Assembly (NCBI RefSeq): GCF_900105535.1
Contig: NZ_LT629779.1
Location: 1,612,001-1,676,000 of the forward strand
Length of the DNA stretch: 64,000 nt
Direction: 5' to 3'
DNA from: Pseudarthrobacter equi
GTDB lineage: Bacteria; Actinomycetota; Actinomycetes; Actinomycetales; Micrococcaceae
Part shown: positions 35,851 through 45,858 of the stretch, in pieces
Layout: every line of letters starts with the position of its first letter
Numbering within the stretch: the stretch's first letter is position 1
Position numbers and translations under genes: made by a program
The notes under the pieces: model-generated
Database searches by the model: none
What the model was told of the DNA's origin: nothing
What the model saw: the letters and a program-made list of their open reading frames with translations, nothing else

Positions 35851-36579
35851 GTGGAGTTTATTAATGAGGCCGTGCTCCATGCAGCGGGCCAGTGGTGGAT
35901 CTACCCGGTCCTCTTGGTGTTCTTTTTCGTGGACGGCTTCGCGATGGTGGTCCCCAGTGAGACCCTCATCGTCGCCCTGGCGGCCTTCTCCCGGCACAGC
36001 GGCGAACCCAACATGTGGATCCTTGGTGCCACCGCGCTGATCGGCGCCATGGCCGGAGACAACATGGCTTTCATGCTCGGCCGCAAAATCGGCCTGGACC
36101 GGTGGAAGTGGATGCGCAGGCCCAGGGTCCGGAAGGTCTTCAGCTGGGCGCGCTATGAACTGGATAAGCGCGGCGCGGTACTGATCTTCACCGCACGCTA
36201 CATTCCCTGGGGCCGGGTGGCAGTCAACTACGTGGCGGGCAGCACCGGGTTCGGCCACCGCCGCTTCTTCGTCCTTGACGCCTTCGCCTGCCTCACCTGG
36301 GTGGGCTACTCCATCGGCATCGGCCTGCTGGCCAGCTCGTTCCCCTGGCTGCACCACAACCCGCTGCTCAGCGCCGGCATCGCCGTGGTGTTCGCCATCG
36401 TCCTGGGTGTCCTCCTGGACCACATGCTGCGCTGGTGGCACAAGCACCTGGCCCGCAAGGACGCCACGGAAGTGGACGAGTGGCTGGACGGCGGCCCCTC
36501 CGGTGCCCGGGACAGCTCAACCGGCGGTCCGGCATTCCTCGCACCGGCAGCCAAGGACGGCGGACCCACTGCCGCCTAG
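35851..36579 (+). CDS. DedA-family membrane protein (second of two)
   Basis: 242 residues. Motifs parallel those of the preceding DedA: VVPSETLIVALAAFS, AGDNMAFMLGRKIG and TARYIPWGRVAVNYVAG. The C-terminal 30 residues are polar. GTG 35851 is preceded by TAGGAG. The 240-bp gap before it holds no gene that I can support. The two DedA genes look like an old duplication within the salvage cluster. Confidence 0.88.
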   Translation: MEFINEAVLHAAGQWWIYPVLLVFFFVDGFAMVVPSETLIVALAAFSRHSGEPNMWILGATALIGAMAGDNMAFMLGRKIGLDRWKWMRRPRVRKVFSWARYELDKRGAVLIFTARYIPWGRVAVNYVAGSTGFGHRRFFVLDAFACLTWVGYSIGIGLLASSFPWLHHNPLLSAGIAVVFAIVLGVLLDHMLRWWHKHLARKDATEVDEWLDGGPSGARDSSTGGPAFLAPAAKDGGPTAA

Positions 36580-36618
36580 CGGCTGGCATTGAACCGGCAC
36601 CCACCCTAAGGTGGGAAC

Positions 36619-37755
36619 GTGACTGAGCCTATTGTTGACGAAGCCCCTGCCATCGATTTCGACCTGAAGAGCCTGCCGAAGGTGTCGCTGCACGACCATC
36701 TGGACGGCGGACTCCGTCCGGCCACCATCATCGAACTGGCGGAGGCCGTGGGCCACCAGCTCCCTTCCACCGATCCCGTGGCCCTGGGCGAATGGTTCCG
36801 CGAGTCCGCGGACTCCGGTTCCCTGGTCCGCTACCTCGAAACCTTCGATCACACGGTGGCCGTGATGCAGACGCACGAAGGCCTGGTCCGGGTAGCGAAG
36901 GAGTTCGTCGAGGATTTGGCGGACGACGGCGTGGTGTACGGCGAGGTGCGCTGGGCGCCGGAGCAGCACCTCCAGAAGGGACTCACCCTCGACGAGGCAG
37001 TCGAAGCGGTCCAGGAAGGCCTCGAAGCCGGTGTCGAGGCAGTCAGCGACAGCGGCCGCGAAATCCAGGTGGGTCAGCTCATTACCGCGATGCGCCATGC
37101 CGACCGCGGCCAGGAGATCGCCGAGCTGGCCGTCCGCCACCGCAACAAGGGCGCAGTCGGTTTCGACATCGCCGGGGCCGAGGACGGCTTCCTGCCGTCC
37201 CGCTTCCGTGACGCCTTCACCTACCTGGCGCAGCAGAACTTCCCCGCCACTGTCCACGCCGGCGAAGCGGCGGGCCTGGACAGCATCCAGTCCGCCCTCG
37301 TGGACGGCCGCGCGCTGCGCCTGGGCCACGGCGTCCGGATCGCCGAGGACGTCACGGTGGAATTCGACGAAGACACCGAATCCGAGGACACGGTGGGCCT
37401 GGTCACTCTGGGCGATCTGTCGAGCTGGATCCGGGACCGCGGCATCGCCCTGGAAATCTGCCCGTCGTCCAACCTCCAGACCGGAGCAATCGCCGCTTTC
37501 GGTGAGGGCATCGAAAGCCACCCCCTGGACATGCTTTACCAGCTGGGCTTCAACGTCACCATCAACACCGACAACCGCCTCATGAGCGGCGTCACCCTCA
37601 CGGATGAGTTCGAACTGCTCGTGGAGACGTTCGACTACGATCTCGATGACCTGCTGGAGCTCACCCTGAACGCGGCCGAAGCCGCCTTCCTGCCGCTCGA
37701 GGAAAAGGAAGCGCTGGTGGAGTACATCAACGACGCCTACGCCAACCTTGGCTGA
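36619..37755 (+). CDS. add: Adenosine deaminase
   Basis: 378 residues. Metal and catalytic motifs occur in order: SLHDHLDGGLRP (HxH), TVHAGEAAG, LGHGVRI and NTDNRLMSG. It converts (deoxy)adenosine to (deoxy)inosine. TAAGGT (36607-36612) lies 6 nt before the GTG with no Shine-Dalgarno, a leaderless pattern. It extends the nucleoside salvage island; mazG overlaps its end. Confidence 0.95.
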   Translation: MTEPIVDEAPAIDFDLKSLPKVSLHDHLDGGLRPATIIELAEAVGHQLPSTDPVALGEWFRESADSGSLVRYLETFDHTVAVMQTHEGLVRVAKEFVEDLADDGVVYGEVRWAPEQHLQKGLTLDEAVEAVQEGLEAGVEAVSDSGREIQVGQLITAMRHADRGQEIAELAVRHRNKGAVGFDIAGAEDGFLPSRFRDAFTYLAQQNFPATVHAGEAAGLDSIQSALVDGRALRLGHGVRIAEDVTVEFDEDTESEDTVGLVTLGDLSSWIRDRGIALEICPSSNLQTGAIAAFGEGIESHPLDMLYQLGFNVTINTDNRLMSGVTLTDEFELLVETFDYDLDDLLELTLNAAEAAFLPLEEKEALVEYINDAYANLG

Positions 37756-38470
37756 CCAGCATCCCGAAACCCCCGGCTCCCCAAAGGGCGAGCTGGGGGA
37801 GCTGCTGGGGCTGATAGCCCAGCTGCGGGCGCACTGCCCGTGGATGGGCGCCCTGACCCACGCATCGCTCGTGGAATACCTCCTCGAAGAGGCCTACGAA
37901 GTGGCCGAGACCATCGAGGAAGGTCACCCGGACAGTGAGCTGCTTGGCGAGCTGGGCGATGTCCTGCTCCAGGTGGTCCTCCACGCCCGGCTGGCTGAGG
38001 AGCGCGGCGCGTTCACGTTCGACGACGTCGCGCGCGGCCTGGGTGCCAAGATGATCCGCCGCAATCCGCACGTCTTCCGCCCGGACGGCACCCTGCAGGA
38101 CAGCTTTCCCGCCACCGTGGAACAGATCGTGCAGAAGTGGGACGCGGTCAAGCGGGCCGAAAAACCGGAGCGGACGGACCAGTTCGAGGGCATTCCGCAG
38201 GCGCTGCCGGCCCTCGCCAGGGCACAGAAATCGCTCGACCGGGCTGCGCGGGCCGGCGTAGCCGCGCCAGCAGCAATTGAGGCCGGGCCCGCCGCGGTCG
38301 AAGCCGGCCCCTTCGCGTCGGAGGAGGAGCTCGGAAACCTGCTCCTCGCCGTCGTCCGTTCCGCCCACGCCGGCGGGTTCGACGCCGAACGCGCCCTTCG
38401 CGGGGCCGTGCGGCACTACCAGCAGCAGGCAAGCCGCAACCCGGAAGGGCCGGACCCTGCACCATCATGA
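37748..38470 (+). CDS. mazG: MazG-family nucleotide pyrophosphohydrolase
   Basis: 240 residues from TTG 37748, overlapping the add stop by 8 bp. The MazG metal-binding helices are visible as LLEEAYEVAETIEEGH and LLGELGDVLLQVVLHARLAEE, and RRNPHVF is also typical. It probably cleanses abnormal NTPs. The mazG-eno order is conserved in actinobacteria. The C-terminal third is low-complexity (Ala/Gly/Pro). Confidence 0.9.
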   Translation: MADQHPETPGSPKGELGELLGLIAQLRAHCPWMGALTHASLVEYLLEEAYEVAETIEEGHPDSELLGELGDVLLQVVLHARLAEERGAFTFDDVARGLGAKMIRRNPHVFRPDGTLQDSFPATVEQIVQKWDAVKRAEKPERTDQFEGIPQALPALARAQKSLDRAARAGVAAPAAIEAGPAAVEAGPFASEEELGNLLLAVVRSAHAGGFDAERALRGAVRHYQQQASRNPEGPDPAPS

Positions 38471-38480
38471 CGTCCGCCGG

Positions 38481-38506
38481 TGGTGAGGTTTCCGTAACCT
38501 CCACCA
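38481..38506. promoter_or_regulatory. Inverted repeat between mazG and eno
   Basis: TGGTGAGGTT (38481-38490) pairs with AACCTCCACCA (38496-38506) with one bulged base around TCCGT. It could be a weak terminator for mazG or an operator for eno. No T-run follows. Confidence 0.45.
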
Positions 38507-38567
38507 CTCTCGACTACGCTGTTTCCTGACGAGGACGTCGAGTTTTTCTGCCACATCCCCCCGTTAA

Positions 38568-39869
<1,302 letters not shown>

Positions 39870-39888
39870 TAGCCGCGTAATCCAACGG

Positions 39889-39922
39889 GCGGTGGCTATG
39901 GTTGAAAGACCATAGCCACCGC
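39889..39922 (+). terminator. Hairpin terminator after eno
   Basis: A perfect 14-bp stem (39889-39902 with 39909-39922) with loop TGAAAG, followed by TGCTGTTT. Confidence 0.8.
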
Positions 39923-40049
39923 TGCTGTTTCTGCAGCAGCCCGTCCGCCCGGTTGTTGCCCGGCGCTAGTTGTTAATCAACCGCGCTGTGGCAATAAAGG
40001 ATCATCACAGACAGTGGCGGCCGCAGGCAGGCCGCGTTTCAGGAGTGTC

Positions 40050-40766
40050 ATGGCCACCCGCCGTCCCAAAGTTCCCAAGGTCGCCCCCAACCGCCCAGCC
40101 AAGGACACGTCCGACGCCGGTCACGCGCAGGGTGCCGACGTCATCAGGGCGCACTTCGGTTCCGGCAAGGACGGCGCCGGTCACGCTCCGGGCGGCGCGG
40201 CGGGTTCATCACCGGCAGGCAGGAACTCCGGCAGCCCGGCTGGAACCCGCAGCGGATCCGGAAGCGGCCCGGCGCAGGCCAAGACCGCCGCGGCGGGCAC
40301 CGCACGGACCGGCGCAACTGCCGGGAAGACCGTCCCGAAGGGTGGCGCCCCGTCCCCGGAAGCGGACCAGCAGCCCGTCCCGGCCAAGGCATTCTCCGGG
40401 CGGATGCTGGCCCTGGCAGTGGTCATGATTGCCATCACCATCATGCTGGCGCCCACGGTCAAGGTTTTCTTCGACAAGAAAGCCGAAATCGACGCCCTCA
40501 ACGCGGACATCGCCGCACGCCAGGCCGCCGGGGACTCCCTCCGCCAACAGGTCTCGCGGTGGCAGGACCCCAACTACGTGAAGCAGCAGGCCCGCGACCG
40601 CATTAACATGGTTATGCCGGGCGAAACCGGCTACTGGGTATTCGGCAGCGATTTGCCGGCCGACGAAACCGGCGGCCAGCCCGGTGCCGCAGCCGCCCAA
40701 GACCCCGCAGATCTGCCGTGGGTGGATTCCCTGTGGGAGTCCATCACGCGCGCGGCGACTGAATAA
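40050..40766 (+). CDS. Septum formation initiator family protein (FtsB/DivIC)
   Basis: 238 residues from ATG 40050, preceded by AGGAG. A long basic and Ala/Gly-rich N-terminus (about 1-125) is followed by one transmembrane helix (about 130-150, LALAVVMIAITIMLAPTVKV), a coiled coil (about 152-180) and QARDRINMVMPGETGYWVFG, a FtsB/DivIC feature. It is part of the division FtsQLB complex. The position after eno and before DUF501/ppx matches the actinobacterial order. Confidence 0.9.
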   Translation: MATRRPKVPKVAPNRPAKDTSDAGHAQGADVIRAHFGSGKDGAGHAPGGAAGSSPAGRNSGSPAGTRSGSGSGPAQAKTAAAGTARTGATAGKTVPKGGAPSPEADQQPVPAKAFSGRMLALAVVMIAITIMLAPTVKVFFDKKAEIDALNADIAARQAAGDSLRQQVSRWQDPNYVKQQARDRINMVMPGETGYWVFGSDLPADETGGQPGAAAAQDPADLPWVDSLWESITRAATE

Positions 40767-40793
40767 ACGCAACAGGAAGGACGGCCCGCGACA

Positions 40794-41465
40794 GTGGAAA
40801 ACAACACGGCAGCCGCCCGGGAGAACTCCCGCCAACCATCCGCACATGACCTGGACGTATTGAGCAGGCAGCTGGGACGACCCGTCCGCGATGTGGTGGA
40901 AATTCCTGCCCGCTGCGTCTGCGGCAACCCCCTCGTGGCGGCCACCGCCCCGCGGCTGGGCAACGGTACCCCGTTCCCCACCACGTTCTACCTGACGCAC
41001 CCCGTCATCACGTCCGCCGTCTCACGGCTTGAGGCAGCCGGCGTCATGAACGAGATGAACGGCGAACTCGCCGCCGACAGCCAGCTTGCCGCGGCCTACC
41101 GTTCCGCCCATGAGGCCTACCTGGCCGCCCGCGATGCCATCGGGGAGCGGTCTGGGATCGGCGCCGTCCCCGAAATCGACGGCGTCTCCGCCGGCGGCAT
41201 GCCCACCCGCGTCAAGTGCCTCCACGTCCTGGTGGGCCACTCCCTGGCCGCCGGACCCGGCGTCAACCCCCTGGGTGACGATGCACTGGTCCGCATCCAG
41301 GAATGGTGGACCGCGGACCGCTGCTACTGCGACGGCGCCTGGGACTCCACGGGCGAGGCTCCGTCCAAGGACCTCAGCCGGCACGGACCCCAGGGCCTGC
41401 CCGGCATCGTGGGCCGGCCGGCACCGGTGCGGAAGTCCGCCACAGCCACGGAGGCCCCGGAATGA
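40794..41465 (+). CDS. DUF501 domain-containing protein
   Basis: 223 residues. The DUF501 core is visible: CVCGNPLVAATAPRLGNGTP (Cys-x-Cys), FPTTFYLTHP, then TRVKCLHVLVGHSLAAGPG and an ending EWWTADRCYC. The function is unknown; clustered conserved Cys and His suggest metal binding. It overlaps ppx by four bases, a coupling seen across actinobacteria. Confidence 0.9.
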   Translation: MENNTAAARENSRQPSAHDLDVLSRQLGRPVRDVVEIPARCVCGNPLVAATAPRLGNGTPFPTTFYLTHPVITSAVSRLEAAGVMNEMNGELAADSQLAAAYRSAHEAYLAARDAIGERSGIGAVPEIDGVSAGGMPTRVKCLHVLVGHSLAAGPGVNPLGDDALVRIQEWWTADRCYCDGAWDSTGEAPSKDLSRHGPQGLPGIVGRPAPVRKSATATEAPE

Positions 41466-42409
41466 CACGTGTGGCCGCCATCGACTGCGGCACCAACTCC
41501 ATCCGCCTGCTCATCGCCGACATCGACCGGAGCACCGGCACCCCCCGCCTCACGGACGTCGTCCGGGAAATGCGCGTGGTCCGGCTCGGGGAAGGCGTGG
41601 ACGCCACGGGGGAGTTCACCCAGGGAGCACTGGACCGCACCTTCGCGGCCACCGCTGACTATGCGGAGCTCATCCGCCGGCACGGCGCCGAAAAGATCCG
41701 GTTCGTGGCGACGTCCGCCAGCCGGGACGCCCGGAACCGGGACGTCTTCGTGGACGGCATCCGCGACCTGCTGGGTGTGGCCCCCGAGGTCATCTCCGGA
41801 AACGAAGAGGCCGCGCTGTCCTTCGTCGGGGCCAGCAGCGTCCTGCCCATCCTGGACGGCCACGAGGTGCTGGTGGTTGACCTCGGCGGCGGAAGCACCG
41901 AGTTCGTACTGGGTACCGGAGCCGGCGTCACCGCGGCCCGTTCGGTGGATATCGGCTGCGTCCGCCTGACCGAGCGGCACCTGCGGAACGATCCGCCAAC
42001 CCCCGAACAGATCGCCGCCGCGGAAGCCGACGTGGACGAAGCCATTGCCCTCGCCGGCCGTGAGGTCCCGCTGGAACGCGCCACCGCCGTCGTCGGCGTT
42101 GCAGGCTCCATCACCACCATCACGGCGCACGCCCTCGGGCTGACCGAGTACTCGCCGGAGGCCATCCATGGTGCCGAACTGCCCATCGACACGGTGCGGG
42201 ACGCGTCGTCGGACCTCCTGGGCATGGTCCGCGCCGACCGTGCCGGGCTGCCGTACATGCACCCCGGGCGGGTGGACGTCATCGGCGCCGGGGGACTGGT
42301 GTGGCGCCGCATCCTGGAGCAGGTGAACCGGCTCTCAGGCGGCCGGGTCACCACCGCAACGGCGAGTGAACACGACATCCTTGACGGCATTGCCCTGAGC
42401 ATCGGCTGA
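41462..42409 (+). CDS. ppx: Ppx/GppA phosphatase family protein (exopolyphosphatase)
   Basis: 315 residues from ATG 41462 (ATGA overlap). ASKHA-type motifs: AAIDCGTNSIRLLIAD (phosphate 1), ATSASRDARN, ISGNEEAALSF, VVDLGGGSTEFVLG (phosphate 2) and VGVAGSITTITA. It hydrolyses polyphosphate or pppGpp. Length matches the short actinobacterial Ppx without the C-terminal HD domain. Confidence 0.93.
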   Translation: MTRVAAIDCGTNSIRLLIADIDRSTGTPRLTDVVREMRVVRLGEGVDATGEFTQGALDRTFAATADYAELIRRHGAEKIRFVATSASRDARNRDVFVDGIRDLLGVAPEVISGNEEAALSFVGASSVLPILDGHEVLVVDLGGGSTEFVLGTGAGVTAARSVDIGCVRLTERHLRNDPPTPEQIAAAEADVDEAIALAGREVPLERATAVVGVAGSITTITAHALGLTEYSPEAIHGAELPIDTVRDASSDLLGMVRADRAGLPYMHPGRVDVIGAGGLVWRRILEQVNRLSGGRVTTATASEHDILDGIALSIG

Positions 42410-42413
42410 TTCC

Positions 42414-43790
42414 ATGGTTTCCTCACCTGCATCCGTTCTCCGGAGGTCGGGGTCGGCGGTGCTGGCCCTTGTCCTGGTGGCCTGCTGCCTCTGCGCCGGC
42501 CTCGTGGCCGCTCCGGCCGCCCACGCTGACGACTGGCGCGACAAGCAATACTGGCTCGCCGAATCCGGCATCACTAAGGCCTGGGAGGTGTCCAAGGGTG
42601 CCGGCGTCAAGGTGGCTGTCATCGACAGCGGCGTGGACGCCCTGCACCCGGACCTCAAAGGCGCCGTGGTGGGGGGCTACGACGCCTCCGGCGCCGGCCA
42701 GCCTGACGGGCAAAAGAGCGTCGGCTCCAAGCCGGAACACGGCACCCTCGTAGCCACCATGCTCGCCGGCCGCGGCCACCAGCCTGCCACCGCCAGCCCC
42801 AAGCCATCGCCCGGTGCTGCCACCCAGGGGCCGGACGGCATCGTGGGTGTGGCCCCGGAGGCTGAGATCCTCTCCGTCTCCACCTGGCTGGGGTCCACCA
42901 ACCCCTCGGGCAAGAGCGACCAGGACCAGATTCCGGAGGCCGTCCGCTGGGCCGTGGACAACGGCGCCAAGGTCATCAACATTTCCCTCGGCAGCACAAC
43001 CCCGCAGTGGCCGCAGAGCTGGGACGCCGCCTTCCTCTACGCCGAACAAAAGGACGTGGTCATCGTGGCGGCCGCCGGCAACCGCGTGGGTGGCAACATC
43101 CAGGTGGGCGCACCCGCCACCATCCCCGGTGTCCTGACAGTTGCCGGACTGGACCGCAAGAACACGGCCAGCGTGGACGCGTCGTCCCAGGGCATCAGCA
43201 TCGGCGTCGCGGCCCCGGCCGAGGACCTTTTGGGCGGGCTTCCGGGCGGCGGCTACGCGGAATGGGCGGGAACGTCCGGTTCCACGCCCATCGTCTCCGG
43301 GGTGGCAGCGCTGATCCGGTCCAAGTGGCCGTCCATGAGCGCCGAGCAGGTCATCAACCGCATTGTCACCACCGCCAAGGACGCCGGCGTTCCGGGGAAG
43401 GACCCGCTGTACGGCTACGGGATCCTCAACGCCGAGGCCGCGCTCAAGGATGACGTGCCCGAGACTTCCAGCAACCCGCTGGGCTCGGTGGCCGAATGGA
43501 TCCGGGTCCACCGCCGCGGCAACCTGGCCACCCCTGCGCCGCTGCCCACCGCGGACGTCCCCAGCGCGGTGCCCACGCTTCCCGAAGCGACTGTGCCCGC
43601 GGCCGAGGCTCCCTCGCAGCGGGACAGCGCGATCAGCGCCGCCGTCGTGATCGGATTCGCGCTCCTGTTCCTCGCGATCATCGCCGCGGCCGCCGTCCAG
43701 TTGACGAGGGCCGCCAGGAACCCTGCATTGGCACGTGACGAAACCGAAACAGGGGTCCTGGACAAGGTGGATTCCGAGCGGAAGCCGTAG
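42414..43790 (+). CDS. Mycosin-like S8 subtilisin protease, membrane-anchored
   Basis: 458 residues. A signal peptide (about 10-38) ends in AAPAAHA. The catalytic triad is Asp71 in VAVIDSGVDALHPDL, His109 in EHGTLVATMLAGRG and Ser288 in WAGTSGSTPIVSG; Asn223 in AAGN is the oxyanion residue. A C-terminal helix (about 405-427) anchors the protease outside the membrane. This domain order is that of mycosins, which serve type VII secretion. No ESX genes are visible here, so the role is open. It is 4 bp after ppx. Confidence 0.9.
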   Translation: MVSSPASVLRRSGSAVLALVLVACCLCAGLVAAPAAHADDWRDKQYWLAESGITKAWEVSKGAGVKVAVIDSGVDALHPDLKGAVVGGYDASGAGQPDGQKSVGSKPEHGTLVATMLAGRGHQPATASPKPSPGAATQGPDGIVGVAPEAEILSVSTWLGSTNPSGKSDQDQIPEAVRWAVDNGAKVINISLGSTTPQWPQSWDAAFLYAEQKDVVIVAAAGNRVGGNIQVGAPATIPGVLTVAGLDRKNTASVDASSQGISIGVAAPAEDLLGGLPGGGYAEWAGTSGSTPIVSGVAALIRSKWPSMSAEQVINRIVTTAKDAGVPGKDPLYGYGILNAEAALKDDVPETSSNPLGSVAEWIRVHRRGNLATPAPLPTADVPSAVPTLPEATVPAAEAPSQRDSAISAAVVIGFALLFLAIIAAAAVQLTRAARNPALARDETETGVLDKVDSERKP

Positions 43791-43813
43791 CGTTACGGGC
43801 ACCTGACGCAGTT

Positions 43814-43829
43814 AGTGAAGATTTTCACA
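43814..43829. promoter_or_regulatory. CRP/GlxR-like site in the NDH-2 promoter
   Basis: AGTGAAGATTTTCACA has perfect GTGA-N6-TCAC half-sites. It lies 9 bp upstream of the -10 box TATCCT (43838-43843). With a predicted start at 43851 its centre is near -30, a position that overlaps the -35 region and so suggests repression. Confidence 0.55.
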
Positions 43830-43850
43830 AACTGGGCTATCCTTGAAGGC

Positions 43851-45311
43851 ATGGCAACCACCCCACAGCTCCAGGACCGTCCCCGGGTGCTCGTCGTCGG
43901 CGGCGGGTACGTCGGCCTGTACGTAGCACTCAAACTGCAGAAGAAGATCGCGAATGCAGGTGGCATCGTCACCGTCGTTGATCCGCTGCCCTACATGACT
44001 TACCAGCCGTTCCTTCCCGAGGTGGCAGGCGGCAACATCGAGGCCCGCCATGCCGTGGTGTCCCACCGCAAGCACCTCAAGCAGTCCGAACTGATCCAGG
44101 GCCGCGTCACCGCGATCGACCACGCCAACCGCACCGCGGTTGTGGCTCCGTCCGACGGTGGGGAGACCTTCGAGGTTCCCTACTTCGACGTAGTCCTGGC
44201 GGCCGGCGCCATTACCCGCACGTTCCCCATCAAGGGCCTCGCGGACAAGGGCATCGGCCTGAAGACCATTGAGGAAGCCGTTGCGCTGCGCAACAAGGTC
44301 CTCGAGCGCATTGAGCTCGGCTCCACCATGACCGATCCTGCGGCGCGGGCCAAGGCCCTCACCTTCGTCGTTGTCGGCGGCGGTTTCGCAGGCATCGAAT
44401 GCATCACCGAGATGGAGGACATGGCCCGCGCCGCTGTCCGCAACAACCCCCGGGTCAAGCAGGAGGAAGTCCGCTTCGTCCTGGTTGAAGCCATGGGCCG
44501 CATCATGCCCGAGGTCACGGCCCCGCAGGCCGAGTGGGTTGTGGAGCACCTTCGCAGCCGCGGCATCGAGGTCCTGCTCAACACCTCGCTGGACAGCGCT
44601 GAGGGCGCACTGAAGCTCATCAACCTCCCGGACAAGAGCCCGGCGCAGGAATTCGAAGCCGATACCCTCGTGTGGACCGCCGGCGTACAGGCCAACCCCA
44701 TGGTCCGCTCCACCGACTTCCCGCTGGAACCCCGCGGGCGCGTCCGCGTCCTCCCGGACCTGCGCATCGGCGGCGACGAAGGCATCGTCGAGAACGCCTG
44801 GGCTGCCGGCGACATCTCGGCCGTTCCGGACCTCACCGGCAAGGGCCTGCCTGACGGCACCTGCGTCCCCAACGCCCAGCATGCTCTCCGCCAGGCCAAG
44901 CGCCTCGCGAAGAACCTGTGGGCATCCCGCTGGGACAAGCCGCTGAAGGACTACAAGCACAAGAACCTTGGTGCTGTGGCCGGCTTCGGCGAATGGAAGG
45001 GCGTTGCCAACATCAACCTGCTGGGCCGCATCGGCCTGAAGGGCCCGCTGGCCTGGCTGGCACACCGCGGTTACCACGGCATGGCCATGCCCACGTTCGA
45101 GCGCAAGTTCCGCGTGGTCCTGAACTGGATCATCGCCTTCTTCGCCGGCCGCGACACCACGCAGTTGCTGGACCTGGACAACCCCCGCGGCGCCTTCGTT
45201 GCTGCCGCCACCCCGGCACCCAAGCCCGCTGCGGCCCCTGCTCCCGCGGCCCCGGCCGCCGGCGCCTCCGTGGTGGAGCCGAAGGAACCGGTCTCGGCCC
45301 AGGCCAAGTAA
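43851..45311 (+). CDS. ndh: Type II NADH dehydrogenase (NDH-2)
   Basis: 486 residues from ATG 43851. Two Rossmann motifs are visible: VLVVGGGYVGLYVALKLQKK (FAD) and FVVVGGGFAGIECITE (NADH). YMTYQPFLPEVAGGNIE and AWAAGDISAVPDL are also typical. NDH-2 passes electrons from NADH to menaquinone without pumping protons. The last about 50 residues are Ala/Pro-rich. TATCCT 7 nt before the ATG suggests a leaderless transcript. Confidence 0.93.
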   Translation: MATTPQLQDRPRVLVVGGGYVGLYVALKLQKKIANAGGIVTVVDPLPYMTYQPFLPEVAGGNIEARHAVVSHRKHLKQSELIQGRVTAIDHANRTAVVAPSDGGETFEVPYFDVVLAAGAITRTFPIKGLADKGIGLKTIEEAVALRNKVLERIELGSTMTDPAARAKALTFVVVGGGFAGIECITEMEDMARAAVRNNPRVKQEEVRFVLVEAMGRIMPEVTAPQAEWVVEHLRSRGIEVLLNTSLDSAEGALKLINLPDKSPAQEFEADTLVWTAGVQANPMVRSTDFPLEPRGRVRVLPDLRIGGDEGIVENAWAAGDISAVPDLTGKGLPDGTCVPNAQHALRQAKRLAKNLWASRWDKPLKDYKHKNLGAVAGFGEWKGVANINLLGRIGLKGPLAWLAHRGYHGMAMPTFERKFRVVLNWIIAFFAGRDTTQLLDLDNPRGAFVAAATPAPKPAAAPAPAAPAAGASVVEPKEPVSAQAK

Positions 45312-45333
45312 CCGGCTTCGCGCCACAAGCACG

Positions 45334-45367
45334 ACGGCGGCTGTCCCCGAAAGGGGGCAGCCGCCGT
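45334..45367 (+). terminator. Hairpin terminator after ndh
   Basis: Arms at 45334-45348 and 45353-45367 (ACGGCGGCTG with CAGCCGCCGT) pair around a short GAAA loop, followed by TTGCGTT. Confidence 0.75.
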
Positions 45368-45411
45368 TTGCGTTGTGCGGCCCCGCCGGCCCCGCCTCCT
45401 AGACTGGCCTC

Positions 45412-45858
45412 ATGACCGCCGAAAAGAACCTCCAGTCCCTGTTGGCGGGGATGCACCCCGTCCAGCGCGACGGCGAGTACGTCTATGTCCTCTGGCCCCA
45501 CGGCCGGCCCCTGGAGGGCCATGTTGAGGCGGCCGTCCGCGAGGCTGAAGGGCTGACTGTCGTCCTGCCCCGCGCGGAGGCCGACCGGCTGGGCCTTCCC
45601 TACGACTTCGTGGCCGCCTGGATCACGCTGGAGATCCACTCGGCGCTGGAAGCCGTAGGCCTCACCGCCGCAGTGGCGAGGGCCCTGACGGACGCCGGCA
45701 TCAGCTGCAACGTCCTGGCCGGCTTTCACCACGACCACCTCCTGGTCCCAGCGGCGGACGCGCAGCGGACCCTGCAGGTGTTGGCCGATCTTTCCACCGA
45801 AAGCCGGGATGCGCCGCGTCCCCGAGGCTCCAGCGCCAGGGCATCGGATCAGCGTTGA
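45412..45858 (+). CDS. ACT domain-containing protein with a junction-derived C-terminal tail
   Basis: 148 residues. An ACT-like fold covers about residues 1-128: VYVLWPHGRP, WITLEIHSALEAVGLTAAVA and ISCNVLAGFHHDHLLVPAAD. Related proteins usually end soon after the last helix (LQVLADL). Here about 20 extra residues (STESRDAPRPRG and on) are read out of frame from an acetyltransferase remnant. TAGACT (45400-45405) lies 6 nt before the ATG, a leaderless pattern. The function of this small ACT family is unknown. Confidence 0.85.
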   Translation: MTAEKNLQSLLAGMHPVQRDGEYVYVLWPHGRPLEGHVEAAVREAEGLTVVLPRAEADRLGLPYDFVAAWITLEIHSALEAVGLTAAVARALTDAGISCNVLAGFHHDHLLVPAADAQRTLQVLADLSTESRDAPRPRGSSARASDQR

